64,000 nucleotides of DNA from Trichobilharzia regenti. Lineage: Eukaryota; Platyhelminthes; Trematoda; Strigeidida; Schistosomatidae. The notes below the pieces were generated by a model. That model was not told where the DNA came from. It did not search any database and saw nothing but the letters and a program-made list of their open reading frames with translations. Numbering within the stretch: the first letter of the stretch is position 1; each line of letters opens with the position of its first letter. The position numbers and the translations under genes were made by a program. Below, piece after piece: positions 22,465-34,189 of the stretch. The DNA lies in assembly GCA_944472135.2 (NCBI GenBank), contig OX235262.1:40599804-40663803 (forward strand). Direction: 5' to 3'.

Positions 22465-25400
22465 GCAATAGCCTTACTTTTCGCTGGAATCGGGGAAGTG
22501 AAATGACGCAGGCTGGTGAAAGCCTTCGGGAAGCCAGTCAGCCGATGTGCCTTCTTTCGATGAAAGCAAAAGTAAGGATGGGTACCTGGAATGTTCGCAC
22601 AATGTACGAAACTGGAAAGGCTGCCCAGATAGCCGCTGAAATGAGAAGGTACAGAATAGAAGTGTTGGGAATCTGCGAGAGCAGATGGAACGGAACTGGA
22701 AGGTGCCAACTACCTACTGGAGAGACAGTAATCTTTTCCGGCCACCTAGAGGACAACCACGAGCACACCGAGGGAGTGGCCATCATGATGTCACCAACAG
22801 CAACCAAAGCTCTCATGCAGTGGGAACCAATCTCCTCCAGGATAATGACAGCCAGGTTCAACTCAAAAGGAAGGAAAGTTACAGTCATTCAATGCTATGC
22901 GCCTACAAACGTCTCAGAACAAGAGAAGAAGGAGGCGTTCTACAGACAACTACAAGCAATAATGGACAACGTCCCAAATGGCGATATCAAAATCCTGATG
23001 GGCGACATGAATGCGAAGCTGGGAGGAGACAACACAGGAAGAGAACTCACCATGGGTCGTGAGGCCCTCGGCGAAATGAACGACAATGGTGAACTCTTCT
23101 CAGACTTCTGCGCCTTCAATGATTTGGTGATTGGTGGTAGTGTGTTCAAACACAAGGATATACACAAGACGACATGGATTTCACCAGATGGAAACACCAA
23201 GAATCAAATAGACTTCATCTCAATTTCAAGAAAGTGGAGACGGAGCCTACTGGACACAAGGTCAAGGAGAGGAGCAGATGTGGGTTCAGACCACTATCTA
23301 GTAGAAGGGACTTTCAAGGTGAAACTAAAAGCCTCGAGGATAGCTGGGGATAGGCCACAATGCAAGTTCAACACTCAATTACTGAAGGACACAACCACAA
23401 AAGACACCTTCACTGCAACTGTCAGAGCAAAGCAGGAAACACTACGCGACATCACTGAAGAATCATGCGTGGAAGAACATTGGAAGTCTCTGAAGGCGAT
23501 TCTCAACGAAACGTGTTCAACGGTTCTAGGAAGAAAGAAGAGACAAGACAAGGAATGGCTCTCAACGGACACTTGGAAATTAATAGAAGAGAGGAGAATG
23601 GTGAAAGAGAAAATGATTCAATGCAAGGACGGACAGGAGAAGGAGACGATGAGCTCAACTTACAAAGCACTGGACAAAGAAGTGAAGAAGAGTGCTAGGA
23701 AGGACAAAAGACGATTCTACGACAACCTCGCCACTGAAGCTGAGAAGGCAGCAGGCAAAAGGGACCTGAGGACACTATATCAGATAACCAAATCTCTATC
23801 CGGGAAGAGATCAACACAAGCGAAACCTATAAAAGACAGCCAAGGGAACCCAATTACCAAGGAAGAAAAACAGATTAAACAATGGGCGGATCACTTCAAA
23901 GGACTCTTGAACCGACCATCACCTGCAACCCGTCCAGAAATACCAACAACAGCGCGCACACAACTGCAAGTTGACACCAATCCTCCAACGAGAGCTGAAG
24001 TCTTGAATGCAATCAAGCTTCTGAAAGCTGGAAAAGCAGCCGGACCAGATGGAATACCCCCTGAAGCACTGAAAGCGGACCCAGAGACTACAGCAGACAT
24101 GCTGACTCCATTATTGCAAGAGGTGCCTACTGACTGGAGGAAAGGTTACCTCGTGAAACTACCAAAGAAGGGCGACTTACGCCTCACTCTGCAAGAACTG
24201 GCGAGGAATCATGCTCCTATCGACGCCAAGTAAAATCCTGAGTCGCATCATCCTGGAGAGATTAAAGGACGCACTGGAGACAGAACTCCGACCAGAACAA
24301 GCTGGATTCAGGAAAGGCAAATCATGTACTGACCAAATTGCAACTCTACGCATCATCATCACAGAACAAAGCATGGAATGGCAATCAAACCTCTACCTCA
24401 ACTTTATAGACTTTGAGAAGGCCTTCGACAGCGTTGACCGTGAAGTAATTTGGAAATTACTCGAGTACTATGGCGTACCCCAAATATTCATCAACCTTAT
24501 TCAACAGCTGTACGACAACGGCACATGTCAAGTGATCCACAACGGAAAACTCAGCGAGGCGTTTGGAGTAAACACAGGAGTCAGACAAGGGTGCTTATTA
24601 TCACCAATGATATTCCTAATTGTGGTGGACTGTGGATTATGCGTCAGACAGTGGGAAACGAGAAGACAGGGATATCCTGGACCGACGTGAAGAACCTAGA
24701 AGACCTGGATTTCGCGCGGGGATGATTTATGTTTGATGTCACACACAATCGAAGACTTACAAGCGAAAACCGACAAACTGGTCGAAGAAGCAGCAAAGAC
24801 AGGACTCCAAGTGAACATAGACAAGACGGGGGTTATGAAAATAACCAACGGACAACAACAGCAACAACATCCAGCGTCAATCACCATCAACGGGAGGGAT
24901 TTGAAAGAGGTTACTTCATTCACTTACTTATCTAGGGAGCATTGTCTCAACTACAGGAGAAACGGACGAGGATGTCAAATCGAGAATCGGGAAGGCGAGA
25001 AACACATTCATCAACCTGAAATCAATCTGGAAATCTTCGTCACTCAGCATCAGCAACAAAATTCGGTAGGATTTTCAATACAAACGTCAAGTCAGTTCTT
25101 CTATACGGATCAGAAACTTGGAGGGTCACAAAGAATATTTCCAACAGGCTATTGCAGACCTTTATTAACAACTGTCTTCGCTCAATACTGAAGATCAGAT
25201 GGCCGGAAAGAATCACCAACAAGGAATTATGGGAACAAACAAAGCAAGAACCAATCGCCCAACAAATATGCAGGAGAAAGTGGAGATGGATCGGACACTC
25301 GCTGAGGAGACCGCTGGGTGACATCGCGCGTCAAGCCCTCGAGTGGAACCGGAAAGGGAAGCGGCGTGTGGGACGTCCAAGGGTGACATGGAGGAGATCG

Positions 25401-25540
25401 TGTGAAGAGGAGTTGAAAGAATATGGACTAACATGGATGCAGGCGAAAAGTATTGCAGAAGACAGAAGCAAATGGAGACGTGCAGTTGAAGCCCTATGTT
25501 CCACTAGGAACCCAAGGGAGCAATAATAATAATAATAATA
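22465..25540 (+). mobile_element. Nearly full-length RTE-clade retrotransposon (SR2/SjR2-like)
   Basis: About 3.1 kb, GC-richer than its surroundings. Order: short 5' leader, endonuclease, reverse transcriptase, C-terminal domain, short 3' end GAAGCCCTATGTTCCACTAG, then (AAT)n. This is the usual RTE layout (one main frame, very short UTRs, microsatellite tail). It is the best copy in the window and the probable relative of the machinery that moved SINE-2. Located in intron 1 of the transporter gene, same strand. Confidence 0.9.
22503..25526 (+). pseudogene. RTE polyprotein: AP endonuclease + reverse transcriptase, frameshifted
   Basis: The first frame (22503-24233) holds an exonuclease III-type endonuclease: G-T-W-N-V-R-T (about residue 27), I-C-E-S-R-W (catalytic Glu, about 59), G-D-M-N-A-K (about 170) and S-D-H-Y (about 270). 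The RT entry motif K-A-G-K-A-A-G-P-D-G-I-P-P-E follows. At about 24183 a frameshift moves reading to 24211-24690 (F-I-D-F-E-K-A-F-D-S-V-D-R; G-V-R-Q-G-C-L-L-S-P). A second shift follows V-V-D near 24630. At 24708-24725 the catalytic F-A-D-D is split by about 5 extra bases. The C-terminal domain (24733-25526) needs further shifts. A short in-frame deletion precedes V-P-T-D-W. Dead. Confidence 0.88.
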
Positions 25541-25797
25541 GACAGGTGCATGAAGAAAATACTTATCGGAGGACTCGTTTCTAATGTATCACATCAAAAA
25601 CAACTTCACATTGTTTAAATATAAACTTAACATATCTCCCAACTTTTTATCATAAATAAACAAGTTTCGAAACATAGCCAAAATGTATTTATTATTAGCA
25701 GTAATGGTTTTTTCATTTTGTATTCACTTAAGTATATGTGTAAAACTTGGGCGCTGTGTTAGTATGTAATTCCAAATTTATTTATTTTATTAGATAT
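25541..25797. other. Short unassigned stretch with a PLE-F terminus
   Basis: 25738-25775 contains GTGTAAAACTTGGGCGCTGTG, the terminal block of the PLE-F arms (compare 40955-40980). Confidence 0.45.
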
Positions 25798-25935
25798 GTG
25801 AGTTTAGTCATGCGTTTGAATCAGCTGCAGAACCATTGGAGAACCTGGTAGTAATGGACATCTGTCTCATCCTAGTGTGGGACTCCTCGTCATTACGCAT
25901 CCAGTTACAAGGCGACCTTGTAGTCCAGTGGTTCT
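25798..25935 (-). repeat. Family C hammerhead-SINE relic
   Basis: Minus-strand copy with the CCATTGGAGAACCTGG tail block and a damaged hammerhead (GGAGTCCCACACTAGGATGAGAC). Confidence 0.6.
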
Positions 25936-26026
25936 TTAACTGATATCAACTTCGGATCTAACCTATCACTAATTAATTCCTAGCAAACCAACACCTGATA
26001 TAAGATATATTATTCAGTGAAACCGT

Positions 26027-26071
26027 GACGCTTCAAATATAATTTAATATTGTTCATAATCATATCAGTTG
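26027..26071 (-). ncRNA. PLE-F hammerhead-like motif, left arm
   Basis: Minus strand: stem I half CAACUGAU (26064-26071), core AUGAUUA (26057-26063), extra U, GAACAAU stem II start, GAA (26032-26034), GCGU, then C. Position 15.1 is G rather than A and the 3' stem I strand has decayed. Confidence 0.4.
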
Positions 26072-27530
26072 TAACTAGACAGTTTACCAGCTTGACTTTC
26101 ATAGTTCTCCTTCTTCTTTTCAGTTTGTTTCAAGGGTGGTAGGAGTTTCTGTCCATTCTACTACACGTATTTACAGTTGATTCGATAAGTAAAGTTTCCA
26201 TTATAAATCGCTTGCTCCACCTTATTATATTGAATTTTAGAATTGTCATCTTATTTCGTTCTATTGTGTCGTTGTGTATAAGTGCATGTATTGTTTTAGG
26301 TGAATTATTCTTTAGATTTCTTTTTATAGTACTGATGCCAACTAATTTAGATTTTGCTCGGTTTTTGTGCTACACTGACAAATTCTTATGAACTAAATTA
26401 GACAGTGGCGATAAAATGCTTAGTTTAGTCATTATCAGTTTATATAAAAGAATACCGATAAATAAAGTTATAAAAGCTATCAGAAAGAAACTCATTTTTG
26501 ATCAAGACGTTGAGCTTAGAACAAAAATGACCCCCAGGAGATATAATGTTAGGAGTGGAGCTATGCCTGACTTCTACAGTACTTAAATTTTGAAGTAAAA
26601 TGTACAGAAAGACTCAGAGTTGTCATGGGGTCGCCAATATACATGGCAGTAGCAGAACTATTCATGGAGAGGTGGGAACACTTAGCGACTGGAACGTTCA
26701 GCCCCAACCTCAAAGTATGATGGAGGTATGTGGATAATCCATTCACAGTACTAGAAGCACAAAGTATAAATAGGCTTTCCGAACATATCAACTCGAAAGT
26801 ATGGGTGATTGAATTCATTAATGAATTGGAAAGTCATGAAGGGGAGCTTTCACTGTCAGATTGTAGCATAAAAAGGAAAGAAGACAGGAAGTTAAACCCT
26901 CGTGTTTGCAGAAAACCCACACATTCAAACAGATGTTTGGATTTCCTATCATCCCATTCTATGTCAGTAAAAATAGGATTGGTGGAATGTTTAAGCAATA
27001 GGGGGAAAGACCAAGTAGTATGAAGGAGAATCTAAGACAGGAAATGAGGTAAATTAATCAGGAAGTGTGTGAGGAAATGTAAAAATAAAATTAATAATAA
27101 AATAGGTAGTACTACTCATGGCAATAATAATAATGGTGAAGACATGGATGATAAATTTGTGCAGGATGATGTCAGCACCAAAAGTAAGGAATCCAAATCA
27201 TCAGTAGTACCTGCGTACAAAGAAGGAACCTCAGACACCTTACTAAGATGAAAAAATCCGAAGAATAGCTCACCTGCAGCACAAAATGCAATTACACACT
27301 ACCACACAATAGGGTGGTATAAGATGAAAGTCTTAAAATCTAATCTAACACAATGGAGAGATTGATTACGGATACCTTATTTATCGAATCAACTGTAAAT
27401 ATGTACGATAAGAATGGCTCAACACCTGTACACGTCGACATCTGGAAAATCCTACTACCCCTACGATAAATAGAAAGGAATAAAGAAAATTATAAAACGA
27501 AAGTTTCATAGTTGTATAGCTACAATTGAT

Positions 27531-27577
27531 GATATGATTATGAACAATGACAGATTGTTTTCGAAACCTTGTCATCC
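27531..27577 (+). ncRNA. PLE-F hammerhead-like ribozyme, right arm
   Basis: Stem I GAU/AUC (27531-27533 with 27574-27576). Core AUGAUUA 27534-27540, then one extra U. Stem II GA-ACAAU/AUUGU-(UU)-UC with a 5-nt loop. GAA 27563-27565. Stem III AC/GU with a CUU loop. C27573 precedes the predicted cleavage point. All parts of a hammerhead are present, except that C3 and G8 are A and U. Confidence 0.6.
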
Positions 27578-27600
27578 AGTAAATAATACTGTCTAACTAA

Positions 27601-28889
27601 TTAACAAATCAATATATTAGATTTGTTATTTTCGATTCACTTTATTTATTACTTATAAGACTTATATCGTGTATTTCTGCTTCTTAACCCCACAATATTC
27701 TGGAAGACACACAAATGGTTTCATAGATTGTTTGCATAGGACAATGATGTGTATTCGGTCAGCATCTGTTTGTGTATTTCACAATTTCCTCGATTAGACG
27801 CAAAAATATTCATGCTGCTCAGTGATTATGTAGTTAGATGTAACTCAGCGCCATGGTGTATGCTAACGACTAATTCATATGGATAGTTAGTAATCACCCT
27901 CATCAGCCAATGGGGCTTGCTAGGCAAATCGTTGAAGTGATCCAAACATCGACTTGAAACTCCTTTCTGTCAATCAACAAAGCATACTATACTGTAACAA
28001 CAGAAGACAAGGGCCAGGCAACAGATCGTCTATTAAGGAAATCAACACTTGTTGATAGATTTTCGTGTACATTATTATAGATTATTGTTAGCAGAAAAAC
28101 TCAGTCTTCTGATTGGTTGTTTCTCACAGAAAGTTAACTTTGCATCTCTTTGTGGCTGTTTATTGAGTGTCAGATCATCTATATGTTAACTGTATCCATA
28201 TACGCAAAGCCTTTGTTCTCATTCTTCTCACGACCAATATTAGGGAGATAAACATTGACGTAAATTACTGTCCACCAATTTTGACTAACAGCCAGCTCTT
28301 ACTACAATACTACACTTTCTCTTGTTTTATTGATCATCATTTATAATATCAAGCAGACTTAGTTCCCTGAAGGAGATGATGGTGAGCTCTGACCTTAGAC
28401 TGCATAATTTGTATACTGGGAATTTAGTCAGGTGTCACTTGGAATTAAAAACTGTTATCGAGCATGTTTGAGTTGTCTTTTTCCTTCTATAGTTCAAAGT
28501 AAATATAGAGTGAAATATTCTGTATTCCGTGAGCTTCATAATATAGTGTATGTCTTCTCTTTATTGTTCTCTTATGTATGTTGTAACATAATGAGTTTAG
28601 ATTGTAACAAGTTTGTATCTGAGTGTCTCTATTGATTAAAGGGATTTATGCATAAATTTGAAGGTCTGTTAACATAGAATTCAATAAGTGTTACATAAGA
28701 TTTTTTTGAAGTTACTAAATGAATAATAATATTGGTTCTTTTTGTCTTCGTGGGAAATGCATCAGAAAGAGCGTTAGCATCAGGTGATTGCGCAGCCCGA
28801 AAGATGTAAAGTTTTCTTGGGATTGAATTTTTCTAGCCCCTTTTCTCCTAAGAAGAGAAAGACAGTGTATTTGGTTTGTTGTTTGTCAG
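27601..28889. other. Unassigned intronic DNA
   Basis: Bases about 27970-28180 share blocks with 45300-45490 (notably ATGATTGGTTGTTTC.CACAGA), so a dispersed repeat is likely. Its class is unknown. No gene seen. Confidence 0.4.
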
Positions 28890-30090
28890 AAGGAGACAGA
28901 TACAATATGCTTCATTTGTGACTACATTGACACTAACAACCTAGAGGTTCCCCTTGCCATAAACTACCTGAAGGAACTACAACTCAAATGTACGTTTAAT
29001 ATCCAATTCAAATTCAGTGAACCATTCTGTCTACAGAAAGATTGTGTAGCCATGGGGTCTCCTCTCGATTCACCCCTAACTGACTGCTTCATGGCAAGTC
29101 ACGAAAACAACATCCTCGATCCTTCGGTAAGTCATTTGCACTTATACAGGAGATACGTGGATGATACTCTCATAATTTGTGATGAAAAAGTTGATTTAGA
29201 GTATCTACTCAAAACCTTCAACGCAGGACACCCATCAATAAAATTCACCTTAGAACGTAAGTCGAACATGGCATCTTCATTTTTCGATGTACTACTTACC
29301 AGAAGACATGACTATACGATCCAAAAATCAATATATCGGAAGCCAACATGGACGGGACAGTTTATCAACTTCCAAAGCTTCTTCCCACTCATCCAAAAGC
29401 AAAAAGTGCATTAAGTTCAAGGATTAGAAAAATTTATTCTGAAGACACGATGGAGAAAGAATTAAATTTATTACATGAAACCCCACTAGAGAAAAAATTC
29501 CACAAACATTCATAGACGAAAACATGAAAGAAAAGTCCCCATCACCAAATATCACAACTGTTTCTCTCTTTATCAACCTGGAATTTAAAGGTCATATCAA
29601 AGCAGAAATTCTCAGAAATCGCCTTTCTAAATGTCTAAAGAAGATATCTCCAACAGCCACTTTACGTATCAAATTCTCCAGCAGACAATTAATCCAGTCT
29701 AATGTTAAGGATAAGATACCACTTTTAGCCACTTCAATGTGTATTTATCAATTAACTTGCTCGTGTGGAGGAAAGTATGTCAGCCGTACGCTCCATCAAA
29801 TCCACTAATGTATTCTAAAGCACAGTCCAGCTCGGCCAACCAGAGGAAAAAAGTAGAATACTAGCAGCTCCATTGTCGAACATTCTGTTAACTCTAAACA
29901 TCGAGCACTCCCGCATGAATGCTTCACAGTGCTACACAGAGTCCCTCAATATCCTACAAAGGGACTTTGAATACGCCCTCTGTACAAAGCTGAAGCATTA
30001 GCTTTTCCGGGTCTGAAAACAGGCCTTTGCGTTCAAAGGCACCGTGTACATTAACTCGCCCTACCGTGGCCAGAGTAACGCTCTTACTGA
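28890..30090 (+). pseudogene. Penelope-like RT / GIY-YIG fragment (E-type)
   Basis: Broken frames read L-K-C-T-F-N-I-Q-F-K-F, V-A-M-G-S-P-L-D-S-P-L-T-D (motif B), R-R-Y-V-D-D-T-L-I-I (intact motif C at about 29150-29180), then F-F-D-V-L-L-T-R-R and I-Y-R-K-P-T-W-T-G. The thumb region follows in another frame, then T-S-M-C-I-Y-Q-L-T-C-S-C-G-G-K-Y-V-S-R-T (29524-29808), a GIY-YIG-like domain, and finally a decayed C-terminus K-A-E-A-L near 29985. Stops near 29412 and 29806 break it. The best-preserved RT core of this subgroup here. Confidence 0.8.
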
Positions 30091-30930
30091 AATTTTTCTT
30101 TTTTTATGTAAGTTCACTATTAATATTGTTACTGTTATTTTATTATCACTTGTATTTCTATAACCCATATTTTAATACCACTGTATTTCTGTTTATCAAT
30201 AACATTGCGATTTCATACAGATTTCGCCTAAAAAACGCTTTATCGTCTTTCTTCTAGTTGCTGTCCATTCTACACAATCATATTGATGAGTCATTATCTC
30301 ATACCTTTCTCGTCATGCTAACATTTGCCTCTTTCTAACTTCCAGTTAGTCATCCCATCTAGGTTACACCTTAAATTATGTAATACATTTTTCGAGGACA
30401 ACGTTTTCCAGCATCTGATTGGTCTTACAATCTCTTTGTTAAATATTATTACGATTATTCAGCTTATTAAAATCAATCTTCGGAAATAAAATTTTCTTCT
30501 CTGTTTACGTCTTTTCCTCTTATAAATCAATTTGGGAATATTTCGTTCATTGAAGAATTCTGTATTCACCAACACTGCGACGTTACTCTCATTATTACAC
30601 TATCCTAGTAACCGACCATCAAAACTACTTTTCTAACATGGAAAGATTAGCAGAAACATTCATTCCTACCGGTATAGCAAGCACATTGGGTCATTGAGGT
30701 ATGCAAGTCCAGCCACCACATTAAGATAGCAGCTATCGATGACAACCTTTTAAGATGTTTAAATAGTAGCATTTTGTATCATGAATGTCTTTAAGGTTAA
30801 TTCACATATATGGAAGAGATTTTAAAATCAAGCTGTTGATTATACTTAATTTATGTGTATTCTGTCACTTCATTGGAACATCCTAAATTATACGGTAAAT
30901 ATCTTTTTCTTTTAAAAAATTCTCTTTTAG
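30091..30930. other. Unassigned intronic DNA before exon 2
   Basis: T-rich; ends in the acceptor tract TTCTCTTTTAG. Nothing else recognised. Confidence 0.5.
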
Positions 30931-31271
30931 ATGGTAATCCGTTATTGGCTTCTGTTTGGGAGGCGAAAGCTGCTGGACCATTCAGTTTAATGCATTCCGG
31001 TTATGGTATGGGTGCAGCTATAGCTCCATTACTAATAAAACCGTTCACACTGCCATCAGTGCCAAAGAATGATACTACTATTACTAGTGATACGCCCACT
31101 GGCATTAATGCAACAAACAATAATACTGCCAAAGATTTAGTTCTAGTCGATGCTGTAGTACCGTATTCAATTATTTCGGGGATTATATTCTCTTGTGTCG
31201 CTTATTTCCTTTGCATTATTTGTATTGATCAACCAACATTTATTCTAACGACGAAAAGAGATAAAGAAAAG
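30931..31271 (+). CDS. MFSD4 / NaGLT1-type transporter, middle exon
   Basis: Starts after the acceptor TCTCTTTTAG and ends at an AAAAG/GTAACT donor in phase 0. Two bases complete the split Asn codon. Then come G-N-P-L-L-A-S-V-W-E-A-K-A-A-G-P-F-S-L-M-H (written without joining across exons). This corresponds to the MFSD4-family block where TM5 begins with an asparagine-containing stretch and an H-x-x-(Y/F)-x-x-G segment (here H-S-G-Y-G-M-G). A-P-L-L-I-K-P-F precedes an extracellular Thr/Asn-rich loop with several N-x-(S/T) sites. One more TM (about 31155-31230) and a cytosolic K/R-rich end follow. 113 full codons. Confidence 0.85.
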
Positions 31272-31559
31272 GTAACTCACTTTTTAGCAGTCGTCATTTT
31301 TTGTGGCCTCAAGAATTTGCTTATATTTTGTCGTTGTATTTCAATTAGAAACCATTAACTTAGACATGACAATCTACCTATGTCAGTGACTGATGATTGT
31401 GAATTCAATACCTTGCAGTGCAGTAGTTTGTTATTGCTGTAATTCCCACCTTAGGTGAAATTCCACTGAACAGCGTTGAAAAGACATTTTAGTCTGTTAT
31501 GGGCATATTATATTATGCGAAATGAAATTATTTAGTTCATTTGTGAACAAGATTTCAAA

Positions 31560-31960
31560 ATTTTTTACGAACTAACTTCAGTTAGAACCGAAAAGGGCTG
31601 GGAAGCTTTTCCGTTCTTGCTTCAGACTCCTCAGCAGTATGGACCTATAACTGCACTAGGTATAGAACCCAGCACCCTCAGGTGGGAAGTCTACCGAGTT
31701 GGGCGTGAGGACTAATAGCCGTCGATGACATTGATTGGAAACCTCTCTATATATCACGAATCTCTAGAAATCAGAATTTATGGGTCATTAACCAGTTTTC
31801 GCATGGTATAAGCGCTCGTTTTTTTAATCTGAAGGTCCTTGGTTTGATTCTTGATGGCATTATAGGGGTGTGCTGTGAAGAATCCCTAAACAAGACGAAA
31901 TATCTGCCCATCAGTCTCCAGTTTGAGCTGAAGTCAGTTTTTTAATAATCTTCAAATCAA
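31560..31960. repeat. Family C inverted pair
   Basis: Minus-orientation relic (about 31560-31690) followed by a plus-orientation relic (about 31795-31960). The latter has a tRNA-like region (TGGTATAAGCGCTCG, GGTTTGATTC) and a decayed hammerhead (GTGAAGAATCCCTAAACAAGACGAAATATC). Confidence 0.5.
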
Positions 31961-32109
31961 TCAAGTTACTGAAAACAAACATTTGAAAACAAACTTGTGC
32001 TCAATGGAACTCTGCCTAAACTTTTCTACCTACCAACGATAAACTGTTCAGCTCAGTGACTTAAGAACACTTGGTTTGAATCCGTCCCACCTACTTTTAC
32101 TGTTTCATT

Positions 32110-32400
32110 CTGCATGTGAATGGTAACGTGACACATGGAGAATCTGTTTCGGATAGTTCAGTCCCAACAGCCCTATTAGTGTGTAACCTGAGGGTCCGGA
32201 GTTCAGTTTCCCGTCAACATATTCCTCGATACCACCTCTATCTGGTAGTAAGCCAGTTTAAAGAAGAAGGAAGGTTAGGCGTCAGGTTTCACAACTCCAC
32301 CCTGCAAAAAAGACAACACCACAACCTTCACTGAAACTTCTGAGTTCAAGCTTGAAGCCTCATATTCTACTCGGAAGGCTAAGGAATGAAAAGAATGAAA
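32110..32400 (+). mobile_element. SINE-2 copy, diverged
   Basis: Head with GGGTCCGGAGTTCAGTTTCCC, then AAGGAAGGTTAGGCG, CAACTCCACCCTGCAAAA, ACTGAAACTTCTGAG, and a tail GAAGCCTCATATTCTACTCGG resembling the RTE end. In intron 2. Confidence 0.6.
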
Positions 32401-32804
32401 ACAGTGACTGCCATCTTGGTCAACGATTTCAGTGTAACCAATAAGAGTAGTTGATTTCTGAAAGATTCAGATATTCAAACCGCTATTGTTTCGGTAATAC
32501 GGCTTGTGTCTACTGAAGATAAATTGGATAGAACAGGAGTATTAACAACACAGCTATAGTTCGGAGAACTCCGTTCAAGGAGTCTACATGGCTCAAACCA
32601 ACAATCAAAGACTTATTGATTGATGACATGTTTTGATTTGACCACTATCTGTAGATCTTTTCCAGCTCAATCCTATAACAGCTAACATCAGTTTATTTGG
32701 AAGGCTATGGCTTATTAGAAGTCACGCCATATCTTATTCATCTCAATTAACGAAGCTTCGCAAAGCAATGAGTTTTGAATCAGTGCGACCTAGATAGCCA
32801 CTCT
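32401..32804. other. Unassigned intronic DNA
   Basis: Nothing recognised. Confidence 0.4.
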
Positions 32805-33240
32805 AATAGATATTTAGACTTTAATTCCTCGCATCCGTTAGCTGTTAAGGCAGACTTAGTTCAGTGTCTAACAAACTGAGCAGTAGCACTAAGTAGTACA
32901 ACAAAGAAACCTACATGACGAAATGAAACAGATAGAAGAATAGCTGGTTAGTGTTAGATAACTATCCTACAAAATTCATCAGGAAGATCATAAAAGGCGC
33001 AAAGCAAAACAAAAATAACGGGAAACCTATTAATGGTAACATACATAAGAGAAAAATATAAGGCATATGTAGTTCTGCCATATAAGGAGGAGACATCTGA
33101 GACCCTATGTAGGATTCTTAATAAAGCAGGAACTAAAGTGATATTTTAATCTACAAACTAACTCAGATAGGGCGAGCTCTGTTGGATACAGGACCCTGTC
33201 GGTTGACCCAATTAGACAAAATATTATAATTTAATTGAAT
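32805..33240 (+). pseudogene. PLE-F fragment
   Basis: Starts at GATATTTAGACTTTAATTC, the same left boundary as the copy at 56237. It contains the degraded linker and the block decoding to S-S-A-I-x-x-E-E-T-S-E-T-L-C-R-I-L-N-K-A-G-T-K. It ends before the GIY-YIG region. Confidence 0.65.
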
Positions 33241-33255
33241 CTTTACATTTTCCTG

Positions 33256-33545
33256 TCAATTGATTGGACCGAAGTGCTCGGTCTAAGGTTGTCATGTCGG
33301 TTTCTTGTGCAGATGCTTCGACGATGTTTGGGCATTTCATTAGTATTTAATTGGTGGATGGTGACTAGCAGTCAAATCCAGGATGCGTATTTCGTCCTAT
33401 TTGGGACTAGTAAGCTGGATGTGCCTGCATTTCTCAGTGAGTGATGATGTTCCCACCGAGGCTCGAACCCAATGCCCATCGAAGCATCTGCACAAGAAGC
33501 TTACATGTCAATCTGAGACCGAGCACTTCGGTCTAATCAATCGAT
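33256..33545 (-). repeat. Family B (Sm-alpha type) palindromic element
   Basis: Inverted arms at about 33264-33340 and 33469-33545 (shared block ACCGAAGTGCTCGGTCT and CTTGTGCAGATGCTTCGA) enclose a hammerhead relic and, on the minus strand, a B-box-like GGGTTCGAGCC. The hammerhead sequence is very close to the published schistosome Sm-alpha ribozyme. Confidence 0.75.
33366..33427 (-). ncRNA. Sm-alpha hammerhead ribozyme, core-mutated
   Basis: Minus strand: ACATCCAG stem I half, then CUUACUA where the active form has CUGAUGA, then intact stem II GUCC/GGAC with loop CAAAUA. GAAA, a short stem III around GCAUC and the other stem I half CTGGATT follow. The natural schistosome hammerhead used in structural work has this layout. 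Three core changes should abolish cleavage. Confidence 0.75.
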
Positions 33546-33647
33546 GGGAAAATCTAAACATTCAGTTAAATTATTATGCTGTGTAACACTGTGGGAATTT
33601 ATCAAGTAAATTTACTCTATTGTTACTTTGATTTATTTTGTTCCCTT

Positions 33648-33842
33648 AAATTCTCAGTGGAATAAAGAGCTTCAAACTTGAGCTTTGAAGTTTCGGGGGT
33701 TGCTAGCCTTATGCCAAGCCTATCCCTCTGTACGAGTCTTGTTACTGACTTAGCGAGGTAAAGGAGTGCATCGGCCGTGGATCTAACCCCGAACCAAATG
33801 CGTGGTTGGGGAGCATTCAGCCGTTAAGCCATCAACGCCAAT
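33648..33842 (-). mobile_element. SINE-2 copy
   Basis: Tail (AAATTCTCAGTGGAATA on plus) at the left, body blocks GTTGCTAGCCTTATGCC, GCGAGGTAAAGGAGTGC, and a tRNA-like head ending at about 33842 (CCGTTAAGCCATCAACGCC). In intron 2. Confidence 0.75.
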
Positions 33843-34189
33843 TTACTCTCTGACAGAAATAAACTCTACCATACAGTGCCCAAGTTCTATTCTTATTGAT
33901 TTTTAAGCTTGGATGTCTAGGGGAGATTGTTGCTTTGAACTTGATTTGTACAGACACCCTCATACTCTAACTTTATATGAACCGCCACATGGAATATTTA
34001 CTTCTCGTTTCCCGCCCTCATCATTTTTTGCCTGCTGAGAATAAAAACCATTAACAGTGTTTCGTTCATCTTCTGTTTTGATTCCACTTCACTCTACTTT
34101 GCTCAACATCTGTTGAATATGTGAAAACACTTTATGATAACTTTAACCTTAACATATAAAAACAGAGAATTCCAGTTGTTTTATTATTT

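Larger units (their letters stand above)
26000..27600 (+). pseudogene. PLE-F element: RT relic between inverted hammerhead arms
   Basis: Left arm (about 26000-26390) reads as the element 3' end on the minus strand, while the right arm (27260-27600) reads on plus. Between them, broken frames show M-G-S-P-I-Y-M-A-V-A-E-L-F-M (RT motif B), W-R-Y-V-D-N (motif C, second Asp changed to Asn) and an acidic Asn/Ser linker ending S-V-V-P-A-Y-K-E-G-T-S-D-T-L-L-R. The GIY-YIG part is deleted between about 27245 and 27270. Confidence 0.75.
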
